NCBI GenBank assembly: GCA_963664655.2
Contig: OY761554.1
Coordinates: 1,178,001 to 1,242,000 of the forward strand
DNA: 64,000 nt
DNA from: Desulfospira sp963664655
Lineage (GTDB): Bacteria; Desulfobacterota; Desulfobacteria; Desulfobacterales; Desulfobacteraceae
Direction: 5' to 3'
The notes below the pieces were generated by a model. It searched no databases and was not told the origin of the DNA. It saw only the letters and a list, made by a program, of their open reading frames with translations. Each line of letters starts with the position of its first letter. Position 1 is the stretch's first letter. Below, one piece after another: positions 33,679 through 42,346 of the stretch. A program made the position numbers and the translations under genes.

Positions 33679-34446
33679 TCAACTTTGAAAGGTAAACCCC
33701 ATTTGATGGGACAGTTCTCCTGCGACTTCCTTTAACAGCTTGATATACCGGCCTTCTTCATGGTTGCATTCGTCGATGTTCAGCCAGGAAATCCCTAAGG
33801 AAGCGATGATATTGCCGGTAAAATCTCTTACCGGCACCGCAATGGTGGACACATGGGCCGTGTGTTCCCCGCGGGTAATGGAATACCCGTTTTCCCGGAT
33901 TTGTTTTAGCTCCTTTAGGAACTGGTCCTTATCCGTAATGGTCCTATCGGTGTACTCAGGCAGTCCGGTTGTCTGTAAAATCTCCTCCACCTCATACCCC
34001 GGTAAATACGCCAGCAGAATTTTCCCGGGTGCTCCTGCCTGCAAAGGGCCGTACGGGTTTTTCATTTCAACCACAAATCTTACCGGCCGTGAACTTTCAA
34101 TCCAGTCCAGAAAGCAGCGCCGGTCACCTTCACGGACACAAATAACGACCATCTGCTCTGTTTCACCATGAAGTTTCTCAAGAAAAGGGCGTGCGGTTTC
34201 TTTCAGGTCAATATCCTTGAGATATGACCGGCCCAATTCACCTGCTTTTTTATCAAGGCGGAATTTCCGGCTGTTTTCCGGTGTTCTTTTTATGAATCCT
34301 GACAATTCCATGGTCCCCATGAGTCTGGCTACCGCAGGATTGTTGACATCAAGGGCCTTGGCGACGTCACTGACGCTTAAAGCAGAACCGCTGTCAATAA
34401 AGAGGGACAGAATATCCAGTGTGCGTTTTGCTGACTTGATGATCAT
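33679..34446 (-). CDS. IclR-family transcriptional regulator
   Basis: A 255-residue IclR-type regulator with an N-terminal winged helix-turn-helix (about 5-65, LSVSDVAKALDVNNPAVARLMGTM) and a C-terminal effector-binding GAF-like domain (about 80-250). IclR proteins usually control adjacent catabolic operons in response to a pathway intermediate. It is the first gene of the minus-strand transcription unit and is divergent from the SnoaL-like gene, so the 286-bp region between them probably holds its operator. Confidence 0.93.
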   Translation of the reverse strand: MIIKSAKRTLDILSLFIDSGSALSVSDVAKALDVNNPAVARLMGTMELSGFIKRTPENSRKFRLDKKAGELGRSYLKDIDLKETARPFLEKLHGETEQMVVICVREGDRRCFLDWIESSRPVRFVVEMKNPYGPLQAGAPGKILLAYLPGYEVEEILQTTGLPEYTDRTITDKDQFLKELKQIRENGYSITRGEHTAHVSTIAVPVRDFTGNIIASLGISWLNIDECNHEEGRYIKLLKEVAGELSHQMGFTFQS

Positions 34447-34516
34447 GGTGCTCCTTCTTGTGCCTTCTGTTTGTCTAAAAGCAATTTTCTGGTCGCTGAA
34501 ACACTACAATAAAATG

Positions 34517-34545
34517 AACATATAGTGATGTCTTTTGAATGTCAA
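34517..34545 (-). promoter_or_regulatory. Sigma70-like promoter of iclR and the catabolic operon
   Basis: On the minus strand: TTGACA (34540-34545), a 17-bp spacer and TATGTT (34517-34522), about 70 bp before the iclR start. The surrounding region is AT-rich (34540-34660) and probably also holds the divergent promoter of 34733-35377. Confidence 0.55.
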
Positions 34546-34732
34546 TAAAAAAATGTTGAAAAAAAGATATTAACAGAATATTATACTCTATAAGCTAATT
34601 GGATATAACTTAACACATAGTGTCAAATTGATGGGCAAAATATACAGAAAAGGCATTAAGTCATGATGACCGGTTTTTCAGCAGGGAAGGCCGGGTTTAA
34701 ATTTATTTTTGAAACGGCAAAGGAGGGTTGAT

Positions 34733-35377
34733 ATGAAAATGTTCTGGGAATTGCCTATGGGCAATCTGACAGACGCAGAAATGCTTGATAAAATGCGTGT
34801 AAGAGAGTTGGTGGAAACAGACCGGTACTGCAGGGATTACCACCATTTTAAACAGGAACGCGAGTGCTGGTTCGATGACGGACAAGTCTATGCAACCTGG
34901 TTCAAAGGTCCCATTGATGAATTTATCAGCAAATCCGCCCGGTCTGATAAAACGCCGAGCCACCATAAAATTTTTAATACGATGGTCTGGCTGAAGGGCA
35001 CCCGTGCCATTGCCGAATGTATATGCACCCTTGAGTTCAGGGTTGAACTGGCACCCGGAGAGCCCCTGGACCTGGTGTGCTGGAGCCGGCTGCATTTCAG
35101 GGCGGAAAAAAGGGAAAACCGGTGGGGATTGGTATATTTCGAAGGCATCTACGAGAAGGACCGGATGGATCCGGTATTCAATGACAGCAGCTGGGTTGTC
35201 CCCAGAAAGGAGCTGCAGAAATTCCGTCCCATTAATCGGAACATGATGTACCGGTTGACCAAATTCAGTGCCGACCCTTTTGGCGGCGGTGTGAAAAATG
35301 CCAATGAATGGGCCGGGGCAGACAACCCCGAAACCATTGGCCGCCTTTATGAAGACAGTTCAAGATGGATTGCCTAG
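34733..35377 (+). CDS. SnoaL/NTF2-like fold protein, divergent from iclR
   Basis: A 214-residue protein starting MKMFWELPMGNLTDAEMLD at an ATG with a good AGGAGGG box. The first part resembles SnoaL-like/ring-hydroxylating-dioxygenase-beta-like domains (LVETDRYCRDYHHFKQERECW, KIFNTMVWLKGTRAIAEC). The C-terminal part (about 165-214) is not recognised. No cofactor motif is evident. Because it faces the iclR promoter it is likely induced with the catabolic operon, perhaps as an isomerase, dehydratase or accessory protein. Family assignment is tentative. Confidence 0.6.
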   Translation: MKMFWELPMGNLTDAEMLDKMRVRELVETDRYCRDYHHFKQERECWFDDGQVYATWFKGPIDEFISKSARSDKTPSHHKIFNTMVWLKGTRAIAECICTLEFRVELAPGEPLDLVCWSRLHFRAEKRENRWGLVYFEGIYEKDRMDPVFNDSSWVVPRKELQKFRPINRNMMYRLTKFSADPFGGGVKNANEWAGADNPETIGRLYEDSSRWIA

Positions 35378-35390
35378 TTCCGTAAATAAA

Positions 35391-35556
35391 TCGGGGGACA
35401 CCTTACTTTAAATCGGGGTAAATCGGGGGACACCTTACTTAATTATTTTGAATTATGTAAAGTCCCCCGAATTTATCAATATTTTTGTTTCGTGTCCCCG
35501 GAATTACGGAATTATTAATTATTGATGTCCCCGGAATTGGTCGTGTCCCCGGAATT
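35391..35556. repeat. Cluster of REP-like 'gtgtccccggaatt' and 'tcgggggacacc' repeats
   Basis: Two copies of TCGGGGGACACCTTACTT (35391-35408, 35423-35440) and three of the GTCCCCGGAATT type (35491-35505, 35524-35538, 35542-35556). The two motifs are partly complementary (gggggac/gtccccc). Similar words recur at 38880-38990 and 44625-44700, next to the Rhs modules. They look like REP sequences of the kind mobilised by Y1 transposases, but no such gene is here. Confidence 0.7.
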
Positions 35557-35559
35557 TGC

Positions 35560-35780
35560 GTGGTTGAAATCACCCGGCCGTTGTCATCAAAGGCGTGGTA
35601 CGAGGTCAGGCCCCGGGGGCCGGTCATGGCGGTCATAAGGCCGCCGTCGGTATAATCAAAACTGTATCCGGTGCTGTCCTCAAACCGGATATCGGTCAGA
35701 TTGCCGCCGCTGTCAACGGTAAGCCAGGTTCGATGGCCGTAGGGGGAAACAATGGCGATGGGGCTGCCTGCGCTTTCGGG
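35560..35780 (-). pseudogene. Rhs (YD-repeat) gene fragment
   Basis: Minus-strand translation gives Rhs-like sequence (GSPIAIVSPYGHRTWLTVDS, then FDYTDGGLMTAMTGPRGLTS, YHAFDDNGRVIST). This type of sequence precedes the YD-repeat core in full-length Rhs proteins, and the N-terminal ends of the three neighbouring Rhs cores lack it. The frame enters the REP cluster on its 3' side and a palindromic repeat on its 5' side, with no start or proper stop. It is therefore a displaced piece of a former Rhs gene. Confidence 0.7.
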
Positions 35781-35784
35781 GGGG

Positions 35785-35918
35785 CAGGTCTTGAAATATC
35801 ACTTTCTTATAACGGCCACGGGCCGCTTTGGTTCTCCAACCAAGCACCGCCCACAACGAAAAATGAGGTCTTTTCAGCTTGTTAGTGAGACTTTCTTATA
35901 AATTCAAGACCTGACCCC
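35785..35918. repeat. Rhs-associated palindrome split by a 94-bp repeat
   Basis: The left arm (caggtcttgaaatatc, from 35785) and right arm (attcaagacctgacccc, 35902-35918) are the two halves of the palindrome found intact at 46252-46300, 38819-38873 and 44564-44608. Repeat copy B (35808-35901) sits between them. Confidence 0.75.
35808..35901. repeat. Palindromic intergenic repeat, copy B (nested)
   Basis: A 94-bp relative of copies A and C (TATAAC start, GTTAGTGAGACTTTC near the end, TATAA at the end). It interrupts the Rhs-associated palindrome, so it arrived after that palindrome was in place. The first hairpin has compensating changes (GGGCCGCTTTGG with CCAAGcACCGCCC). Confidence 0.75.
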
Positions 35919-35927
35919 AATCTTGTA

Positions 35928-36425
35928 CTAATGGCTTATAATTTCATTTTTCTTTTGATATGTTTTTTTAAAAAACAGGCTCGCTCTCTCTTCTATAGGT
36001 TGCCCTTTTTCATGATATAGCTCTATTCTTAAAAACAATTCAATATCATCATGTATCATATCAATATTTTTAAACAAAAAGAACGCTGTGTGATTCTTAT
36101 CTTGTTTTGTAAACGGTGCTTTTAAATTTGGGTAGTCATGAAAAACGATTTCCCCTGATTTATTATTTTTTAGTTTAATCTCACGTATTTTTATAAACTT
36201 ATCAAGTGGAGTTTTAGAGTCAAACCATAAAAATAATTTATAGGGAGATTTAACTACCGTTTTTCGACCATCTGTAATTTGCGTACCCCTAAGTTTTGAC
36301 CCGATATGCCCCCACTCAAAATTTTTTTCAATTTTTTGATAGCCGTAAATTTCATAATTTTGATTACAACCTGATAACATAAAAAACAAGATAAGATTCA
36401 GAAGAAGTCTTTGCTTGCGAAACAT
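35928..36425 (-). CDS. Putative lipoprotein, candidate immunity protein for Rhs copy 1
   Basis: A 165-residue protein with a lipoprotein signal (MFRKQRLLLNLILFFMLSGC, lipobox LSGC, Cys20) and a hydrophilic mature part rich in Lys, Ile and Phe. It is much more AT-rich than the Rhs gene upstream and starts 15 bp after its stop. Polymorphic toxin tips are typically followed by a small AT-rich immunity gene, and lipoprotein immunity proteins protect against periplasm- or membrane-acting toxins. No known family was recognised. Function is inferred from position and composition. Confidence 0.6.
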   Translation of the reverse strand: MFRKQRLLLNLILFFMLSGCNQNYEIYGYQKIEKNFEWGHIGSKLRGTQITDGRKTVVKSPYKLFLWFDSKTPLDKFIKIREIKLKNNKSGEIVFHDYPNLKAPFTKQDKNHTAFFLFKNIDMIHDDIELFLRIELYHEKGQPIEERASLFFKKTYQKKNEIISH

Positions 36426-36439
36426 ATAAAGGCCCTCCT

Positions 36440-38839
36440 TTATGGGATTGGACCAGAATAAGAGCCAAAAATTCTTTCAACAGAGTTTGTTGGATCATTT
36501 GGGCCAGTACCCCAGAAATAATATGGCAGCATATCTTGTAAAAAATGACCTACCGGATTCTTTGTGGGATCAGAGAAATTAAATGTTGGGCCATTTACAG
36601 AATCTGTAACAGGGCAATTATTTTCGTCAAAAATTGCCTCAGAGCCATCTAAGAAAACAAATTTCTGATTTCCTTGGCCACCGATGCCCTGTTGATGATA
36701 ATGGGCATTAACGTCCGGATTACCAAACCTTTCAGCCGCCTCATATGTATAATTTTTGTTGTATCTGTTACGATTATCGCTTGAATTCCGCCAGTCTTTT
36801 ATTGGTTGCGCCCCCCTATGAAATGCTTGGTATGCACTAACCATATCATGCAATCCAAGTGGATCAACCAAATTAACCGGATCATTCAGGACATACCCAA
36901 ACAAATTAGTATCCCCGCCGGCAAACAGGATCGGGTCTTTGGCTGTCCACTTGCCGATTTCCGGCATGTAATCCCGGTATCCAAAACGGACAAGGCCGGT
37001 ATCGGAATCGTGCAGGCCGCCGGCAAAACCAAAGGGAACAGTAAAGGCTGGATGGGTATCTCCTATTATATTGCCGAAGCTGTCATAGTCAAGCTGTTTG
37101 ACAGGGGTGCCGGAACTGTCGGTCACGAGCCGGAGAGATCCGACCTGGTCGTAAGCCAGATAGCAGGTGGTTCCGTCCTGGGTCATGGCATAGGGCACCC
37201 GGTCGTCTGCGTAAAGGAACCGCTGCTTTAAATTATCATTGCCGTCATACACGGCAAGCAGGGTTGTAAGGCCGGACCACAGGTATTTTTCGATTATGGT
37301 GCCGTTGACTTTCTTGGCCGCTCTTCTGCCGAGAGGATCCTGAATGTATGAAATTGTTGTTCCGTCAGGCAGGGTTACACTGAGCAGCTCTCCTGTAGAG
37401 GAATACACATATCGGGTTGTTTCACTGCCGGCGGTTCTTGCGGCAAGGCGGTCGTCATAGTCAAATTCATAGCCTATGTCTCCTGCGGTAATGATATGGT
37501 CTTCATCGGAAAAGGCCAGGTTCCGGCCCGGGATTTCCCTCAGGGTGTTCATCTCATAGATCCGGTTGCCGTTGTCATCATACTGGTATTCTTCGACCAG
37601 TGTCCCGTCTTTGGCAACGCTGAGCAATCGCCCTACCGGGTCATACTCGTAACTGAACGTATGGGTGATGCCTTGTACAGCTTCGGTTTTCTCGGTGATC
37701 CGGCCATTGTCGTTCCTGGCAAGGTCAATGGACAGAACCGGGCTTGAGGATATCAGGACAGCAGAGGATTCAAGCTCACCATAGCTGTTAAAGGTCCGGT
37801 TCATGGTGAATGCGTTGTTAAAAACCGTTTCCGGAAGGCCGGTCTGCTGGTTTCTGGAAATGGTAAAACTTCCCGATGCCGTCAACAGGCCGTCGCTGTC
37901 ATACCCCAAACCGACATCCGTGCCGGCGTAGGCCATGGCGACAATCTGAAAATCATCGTTATAGGCAAGGGCTATATCCTGGTTCAGTGTCCCGGCCTGG
38001 CTGACCCGGGTCAGCAGGCGGCCGTCATATTCAAAGGCAATTTCCTGGCTGCCCCGGATGATGGATGATAGGTGGTTCATGCAGTTATAATCATAGAAGT
38101 TGGTCCACTCTTGGGTATCGGTCCGGGTAAGGCGGCTGTCGGTATAAGTGTTGGCAATGGTTTTGCCGGAAGGAAGGTTGACGGCGGTAAGCTTTCGTTC
38201 CGTATCATAGCTGTAGGAGGTTACACTGCCAAGGGGGGTGGTAAAACTTGTCAGCTTGTCCACGCCGTTCCAGGTAAAGCTGTTGTCTGCGGGGGTGGGG
38301 GTGGTCAGTACCGTAAGATTGCCCTTGCTGTCGTACCGGAATCCCACAGCGGAACCGTCAGAATATTCTATGCCGGTTACACGGCCAAGAAGATCATGGG
38401 TATAACGGGTGGTCCGGTTCAGCGGGTCAGTGACGCTCTCAAGGTTTCCCTGGTCATCATAGCTGAAATCGGTAATGCGGGAACCGGTTTCCTGAGAGAT
38501 GATTCTGCCGTGGCTGTCATAATTGTATTGGGTGGCTGACAAGCCGCTGGTCTGGGTCTGGGTTACCAGAAGGCTGTCCGGATCAAAAAGGCTGACAAAC
38601 TCCCTGCCTTCAGGAGAGATTGCTGTTTTTACCCCGTTTTCATAATCCGTAAGCACGGTGGTTGCTGCACCGTTCCGGTCAAAGGTTAAGGTTTCGGTTC
38701 GGGTTAAACCGTCTTCGCTTTGGTCATAGACCCTGTCAATGTCAACCTGGCTGGTTAATCCAGTGGGGGTGCTTACGGAAACACTTGCCGGTACTTTGCA
38801 GCCGGTTTCATGAATCTGGGTCAGGTCTTGAAATATCAC
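36440..38839 (-). CDS. Rhs-family YD-repeat protein, 5'-truncated, C-terminal tip type 1
   Basis: A 799-codon frame made of YD repeats (for example YDSHGRIISQETGSRI, YDDQGNLESVTDPLNRTTRY), then the Rhs hyperconserved core (GLVRFGYRDYMPEIGKWTAKDP, ending near DPLGL). A variable tip of about 140 residues follows (HDMVSAYQAFHRG..., containing GHFLQDMLPYYFWG). The frame opens at a GTG inside the Rhs-associated palindrome (VIFQDLTQIHETG), with no ribosome-binding site or secretion domain. It is therefore a truncated, perhaps silent, toxin cassette. The core is nearly identical to copies at 42347-44584 and 45302-46243; only the tip differs. Tip activity is unknown. Confidence 0.85.
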   Translation of the reverse strand: MIFQDLTQIHETGCKVPASVSVSTPTGLTSQVDIDRVYDQSEDGLTRTETLTFDRNGAATTVLTDYENGVKTAISPEGREFVSLFDPDSLLVTQTQTSGLSATQYNYDSHGRIISQETGSRITDFSYDDQGNLESVTDPLNRTTRYTHDLLGRVTGIEYSDGSAVGFRYDSKGNLTVLTTPTPADNSFTWNGVDKLTSFTTPLGSVTSYSYDTERKLTAVNLPSGKTIANTYTDSRLTRTDTQEWTNFYDYNCMNHLSSIIRGSQEIAFEYDGRLLTRVSQAGTLNQDIALAYNDDFQIVAMAYAGTDVGLGYDSDGLLTASGSFTISRNQQTGLPETVFNNAFTMNRTFNSYGELESSAVLISSSPVLSIDLARNDNGRITEKTEAVQGITHTFSYEYDPVGRLLSVAKDGTLVEEYQYDDNGNRIYEMNTLREIPGRNLAFSDEDHIITAGDIGYEFDYDDRLAARTAGSETTRYVYSSTGELLSVTLPDGTTISYIQDPLGRRAAKKVNGTIIEKYLWSGLTTLLAVYDGNDNLKQRFLYADDRVPYAMTQDGTTCYLAYDQVGSLRLVTDSSGTPVKQLDYDSFGNIIGDTHPAFTVPFGFAGGLHDSDTGLVRFGYRDYMPEIGKWTAKDPILFAGGDTNLFGYVLNDPVNLVDPLGLHDMVSAYQAFHRGAQPIKDWRNSSDNRNRYNKNYTYEAAERFGNPDVNAHYHQQGIGGQGNQKFVFLDGSEAIFDENNCPVTDSVNGPTFNFSDPTKNPVGHFLQDMLPYYFWGTGPNDPTNSVERIFGSYSGPIP

Positions 38840-38873
38840 TTTCTTATAATTTAAGACCTGACCTCAATCTTGC
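38819..38873. repeat. Rhs-module palindrome (copy 1 boundary)
   Basis: Inverted arms ggtcaggtctt.aa / tt.aagacctgacc around an atatcactttcttata loop. It forms the 5' end of Rhs copy 1 and is followed by the same 'caatcttgcgtgtaaagccc' flank as at 44608. Confidence 0.8.
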
Positions 38874-39460
38874 GTGTAAAGCCCCCCGAATTTATCAATA
38901 TTTTTGTTTCGTGTCCCCGGAATTAGAATATTTTTGTTCCCCGGAATTCTGTCCCCGGAATTCTTTAGTCCGGAATTCGTATGGCCCCGGACTCGCTACT
39001 CTGGACCGAGTAAAAAAACAAGATACCAAATCAAAACGACAGCCGTTAAACAAAAAGTTAGCAACTTATTTAACCCGATCCTTTTTTGGGGGATTTTTTC
39101 AATATTTAAAAAGTTCATGATGGTTTTTTGAACTGAAGGAGCACCAGCTCCTCCTGCATGACCCATTGCAAATAATCTATGACCACAAATAACGGTTGGA
39201 TTCAATAATGTCAATCGGTTACAAGCCTAAAAATGCCATACTTGATCATTTTTTTATGACCGTTTTTCTCATTCTTAATTTGACCCATAAGAAAGAAAAA
39301 ATGATAAAAAACCTGAGAATAAAGGATCATGGGCTATATTACTTCTTAGTAAAAATTCAAATCAATGCTTGTAATGCCGGCTTGCTTTTGATAAGGTATT
39401 GCAAATATTCAGTTGAATCTGAGTATATTTGCAATACTTTATCAGGAGGTACAGGTACAT

Positions 39461-40090
39461 ATGGACAAACCGCCAGACCAGAAGCTGATTTCAGCCTTTC
39501 AGGAAAACAAATGCTGGATGATCCAACCACTGGCCGAGCGAATGAACTACTCCATTCCTTCGGTTCGGCGATTTTTGGCCAAAACCGGTTACTTCAGCAG
39601 TTTTTCCCACAATGGGAAATGGTACACCCTGGCCTCGATTCCCCGTTTCAACAGCAAGGGCCTGTGGTTTTACCGGGATATCGGATTTTCAAGACATGGT
39701 CCGCTTACCCATACGCTGGTGAATCTGGTCGAGAGAAGTACATCAGGGAAGACAGCCGATCAACTGGGGCAGTTGCTTCGGTGCCGCTGCCATGCCATTC
39801 TGGTTCAGTTATACCGCCAGGGACAGCTGCAAAGACAAAAGCACGGGGGTTCTTATGTGTACCTGGCCATCGATTCAGTCAAAGCCGATGCTCAGGAAAA
39901 GGCCCTTCAAACGGAACAGACACCCCTGCCGGCGGAGTTGGCGGTGCAGATCCTTGTGGTATTTATCCAGAAACCCGGTTTGGATTTGAAACAGTTGGCC
40001 AAATCTGTTTTCCAAAAAACAGGAGTGCGGATCAACACAGATCAGATTCAAACGCTTTTCGATGCACACGGGATAAAAAAAAAAGCCTGA
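39461..40090 (+). CDS. IS transposase OrfA (N-terminal frame)
   Basis: A 209-residue frame starting MDKPPDQKLISAF at an ATG after a clear AGGAGGTACAGG ribosome-binding region. It contains helix-turn-helix-like segments (MIQPLAERMNYSIPSVRRFL; SGKTADQLGQLLRCR), suited to binding the element ends. It ends in a ten-base A run (40075-40084) shortly before its TGA. Slippage by -1 there joins it to the 604-codon DDE frame, giving a fusion of about 812 residues. Confidence 0.8.
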   Translation: MDKPPDQKLISAFQENKCWMIQPLAERMNYSIPSVRRFLAKTGYFSSFSHNGKWYTLASIPRFNSKGLWFYRDIGFSRHGPLTHTLVNLVERSTSGKTADQLGQLLRCRCHAILVQLYRQGQLQRQKHGGSYVYLAIDSVKADAQEKALQTEQTPLPAELAVQILVVFIQKPGLDLKQLAKSVFQKTGVRINTDQIQTLFDAHGIKKKA

Positions 40091-41898
40091 ATTCCGGAGC
40101 CAAAGCCTGGCTTGCGCTCAGCCAGAATTTGACCCGGCTTTGCCACGATACACTGCCGGGGGCATTGTTCCCGAATCTCCCGGACGTCAGATTCCGGCCC
40201 GAAGAGAATCGCTGTTCTTGCTGCAGGACTCTTTTTGTCCAGAAAACCAGACGGAAAACCGTATTTAGCATGAGTGGTCCTTTTAAAGCCCATGAGACCC
40301 TGTACCACTGCCGGACATGCCGGAAAGTTTACCGTTCGAAAGATTTGCGCAATATCGTTGCCAGATGTTGTAATGTGGCATGGGATGTCCTTGTTTTTGT
40401 CGGTAAAAGTCTTTACCATCGCTGCCTGACAACCGATGAGGTCTGCCACGAACTTACGCTCAGAAATATTGATCTGAGCCCTTCAGAAGTCGAGTACCTT
40501 GGACGCAAATTCATCCTTTATCTCGCACTGGCGCACCGGCAGGCCACCCCTCGCATTGAACAGGCCATGAACCGCAGCGGCGGATACATATTGCATCTGG
40601 ATGCCACCCATGAAGGAGATGCTCCGGTACTGATGACCGGGATGGACGGTCTGAAGCAGATTGTACTGGGCAATGTAAAAATCCCCAGCGAACATACCGA
40701 CCATATCGTGCCTTTTCTTGAGCAACTGCAAAGAAACTACGGAACCCCCATTGCCTGTGTCCATGACATGGGAACCGGTATCTGTAAAGCAGTGTCCCTG
40801 GTTTTTCCCGGTACCCGGGACTTTGTCTGTCATTTTCATTTTCTGCGGGATGCCGGAAAGGATCTGCTCGAACCCTCTTACGGTCAATTGAGGAAAGCCC
40901 TGCAAAAACATGCCGCCACCACCAGGCTGGGTGAAATTATACGTGACCTTCACCAGCGGGTTGATAACCATGCGCTTGATGCGGGGCACCTGACAGATGC
41001 CATCACAAAAGGCCATGGGTTAGAAAACATGAATCAGGCATCTTCGGCTTCGATCTATTCTCTGTGCCAGTGGTGCCTGCAGGGTAAAAAAGAAGGCAAC
41101 GGATATGGGTTCCCGTTTGATCGACCGCTTCTGGCCTTTGCCCGCAGAATTGCGCAGCTGAAAGACTCACTGCCATCCATGCAAGAAAAGGCCTCTCGGG
41201 ACCGAGTCGGAAAACGGTTATTTGGCAAGCTCGATAACCTGACCAAAAATCTCTGTAATGATCCGGATTTCATCCGGTCTATTGATGATCTTGAATGGCG
41301 GACCCTGCTTTTTGATGACCTCCGAAAAAAAATGCGTATTGCAGATCCTTCCGGGCGGAATGGCTTGAATGATGATGGATCGAACAAATCCATAAACAGT
41401 ATCCAAAAAGCCGTAGGCCGATTCCGTTCGAAACTTGATAAAAACGCCAATTACAAAAGAGATCTGCTTTGCCAAAAGTTAGCTAAACAGATCGATAAAT
41501 ACGATGAACGACTGTTTGCAGATCCCATTGAGGTCGACACTCCGTCCGGAAAAATAACCATCTATCCCCAGCGCACCAATAACCTGCTGGAACAATTTTT
41601 TCGGGGTCTGCGCCGTGATCATCGGCGAAAAACCGGTAACAACTCAATGCGGCGGGTTTTGCATGCAATGCTGGCTGACACGCCCCTGATAAAAAATTTG
41701 GAAAATCCTGAGTATATGCACTTGCTTCTGAATGGGAAGAAAAATCTTGAAGAACTGTTCGCGGACCTGGAAATCAACGGATATGAACCTATTCCTTCAA
41801 TTTCTCATACCGACCGGGTACTGCCGGGCTTTAGGAAATTGATAATAATGGATAACCTGCCGGAAAAAATTCAACTGGTATTGGAGAAATGTTCATGA
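40084..41898 (+). CDS. IS transposase OrfB (zinc-finger and DDE catalytic frame)
   Basis: About 604 codons in -1 phase to OrfA. After a zinc-finger-like region (CSCC ... CRTCRKVYRS) come DDE-type catalytic segments: Asp in ILHLDATHEGDAPVL, Asp in CVHDMGTGICKAV followed by a C-x-F-H-F element, and a likely Glu in RTNNLLEQFFRGLRRDHRR. No start codon with a ribosome-binding site is found at its beginning, so it is probably translated only as an OrfAB fusion through the A run at 40075-40084. The long N-terminal frame that opens upstream of OrfA in this phase is a chance extension. Confidence 0.82.
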   Translation, partial: SLNSGAKAWLALSQNLTRLCHDTLPGALFPNLPDVRFRPEENRCSCCRTLFVQKTRRKTVFSMSGPFKAHETLYHCRTCRKVYRSKDLRNIVARCCNVAWDVLVFVGKSLYHRCLTTDEVCHELTLRNIDLSPSEVEYLGRKFILYLALAHRQATPRIEQAMNRSGGYILHLDATHEGDAPVLMTGMDGLKQIVLGNVKIPSEHTDHIVPFLEQLQRNYGTPIACVHDMGTGICKAVSLVFPGTRDFVCHFHFLRDAGKDLLEPSYGQLRKALQKHAATTRLGEIIRDLHQRVDNHALDAGHLTDAITKGHGLENMNQASSASIYSLCQWCLQGKKEGNGYGFPFDRPLLAFARRIAQLKDSLPSMQEKASRDRVGKRLFGKLDNLTKNLCNDPDFIRSIDDLEWRTLLFDDLRKKMRIADPSGRNGLNDDGSNKSINSIQKAVGRFRSKLDKNANYKRDLLCQKLAKQIDKYDERLFADPIEVDTPSGKITIYPQRTNNLLEQFFRGLRRDHRRKTGNNSMRRVLHAMLADTPLIKNLENPEYMHLLLNGKKNLEELFADLEINGYEPIPSISHTDRVLPGFRKLIIMDNLPEKIQLVLEKCS

Positions 41899-42346
41899 TT
41901 TTACAAAATCCAACTGAATTTTGTGGTCATAGCAAATAATATTATTATTGGTACAAAAAAAAGAAGACATAAAATTTTACCTAATATCACAAAAGGCATC
42001 GGCATTAATTGACTTTTTGGAAAAAACACAAAATTAGCACTAAAAAATAGCAAAAACACTAAACAAATGAGTAATAATAGATATATTGCTATTTCAATTC
42101 TAAAATCTTTTTTATCAACACTATCTACATTTAGTCTCCATTTTTTGATTCTAAAAACCAATTTATTAAAAACTATAATATTGGTAATTAGAACAGGCGC
42201 AAATAAAATAACTATTCCGTAAACTAAATCCATAAATAATTATCTCGCTATAAAAATGATAGCCAAAGATATTTTAAATTTAACGTTATCCACAAAGGCT
42301 TTCCGTAAATGTGAGAGATAATCTCTCAATGACAAGCGGTAAGCCG

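Larger units (their letters stand above)
39177..41932 (+). mobile_element. 2,756-bp insertion sequence with 27-bp terminal inverted repeats and 8-bp target duplication
   Basis: The left end CTATGACCACAAATAACGGT and right end (inverted) CTATGACCACAAAATTCAGT match over about 24 of 27 bases. The element is flanked by direct repeats CAAATAAT (39169-39176, 41933-41940). The empty site is preserved at 44888-44895 in the duplicated module, which proves the boundaries. It encodes two overlapping frames in -1 phase (39461-40090 and 40084-41898). The family is not certain; the 8-bp duplication and zinc-finger DDE transposase recall ISL3-like elements, but it is about twice the usual size. Confidence 0.9.
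38996..42233 (-). pseudogene. Four-helix membrane protein (candidate immunity gene) split by an insertion sequence
   Basis: The two parts (42233 to 41933, and 39176 to 38996) together equal the intact 157-codon gene at 44715-45188 almost base for base. The insertion sequence at 39177-41932 lies after codon 100 or so (IIILFAM...), with the 8-bp target CAAATAAT duplicated. The upstream part alone reads 110 residues with a changed tail. If the gene confers immunity to the tip of Rhs copy 2, this copy is inactivated while the duplicate at 44715-45188 remains intact. Confidence 0.9.

Noticed and set aside
35391..35556. Possible CRISPR array
   Set aside because: The repeated words are short, irregularly spaced and partly complementary, and no cas genes are nearby. 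REP-like repeats explain them better.
39196..40083. Long N-terminal extension in the phase of the DDE transposase frame
   Set aside because: It overlaps OrfA, which has a ribosome-binding site and a sensible helix-turn-helix sequence; the extension is low-quality and is better explained by frameshift fusion.
41055..41450. 131-codon minus-strand frame inside the insertion sequence
   Set aside because: It is antisense to the DDE transposase frame and has no independent support.
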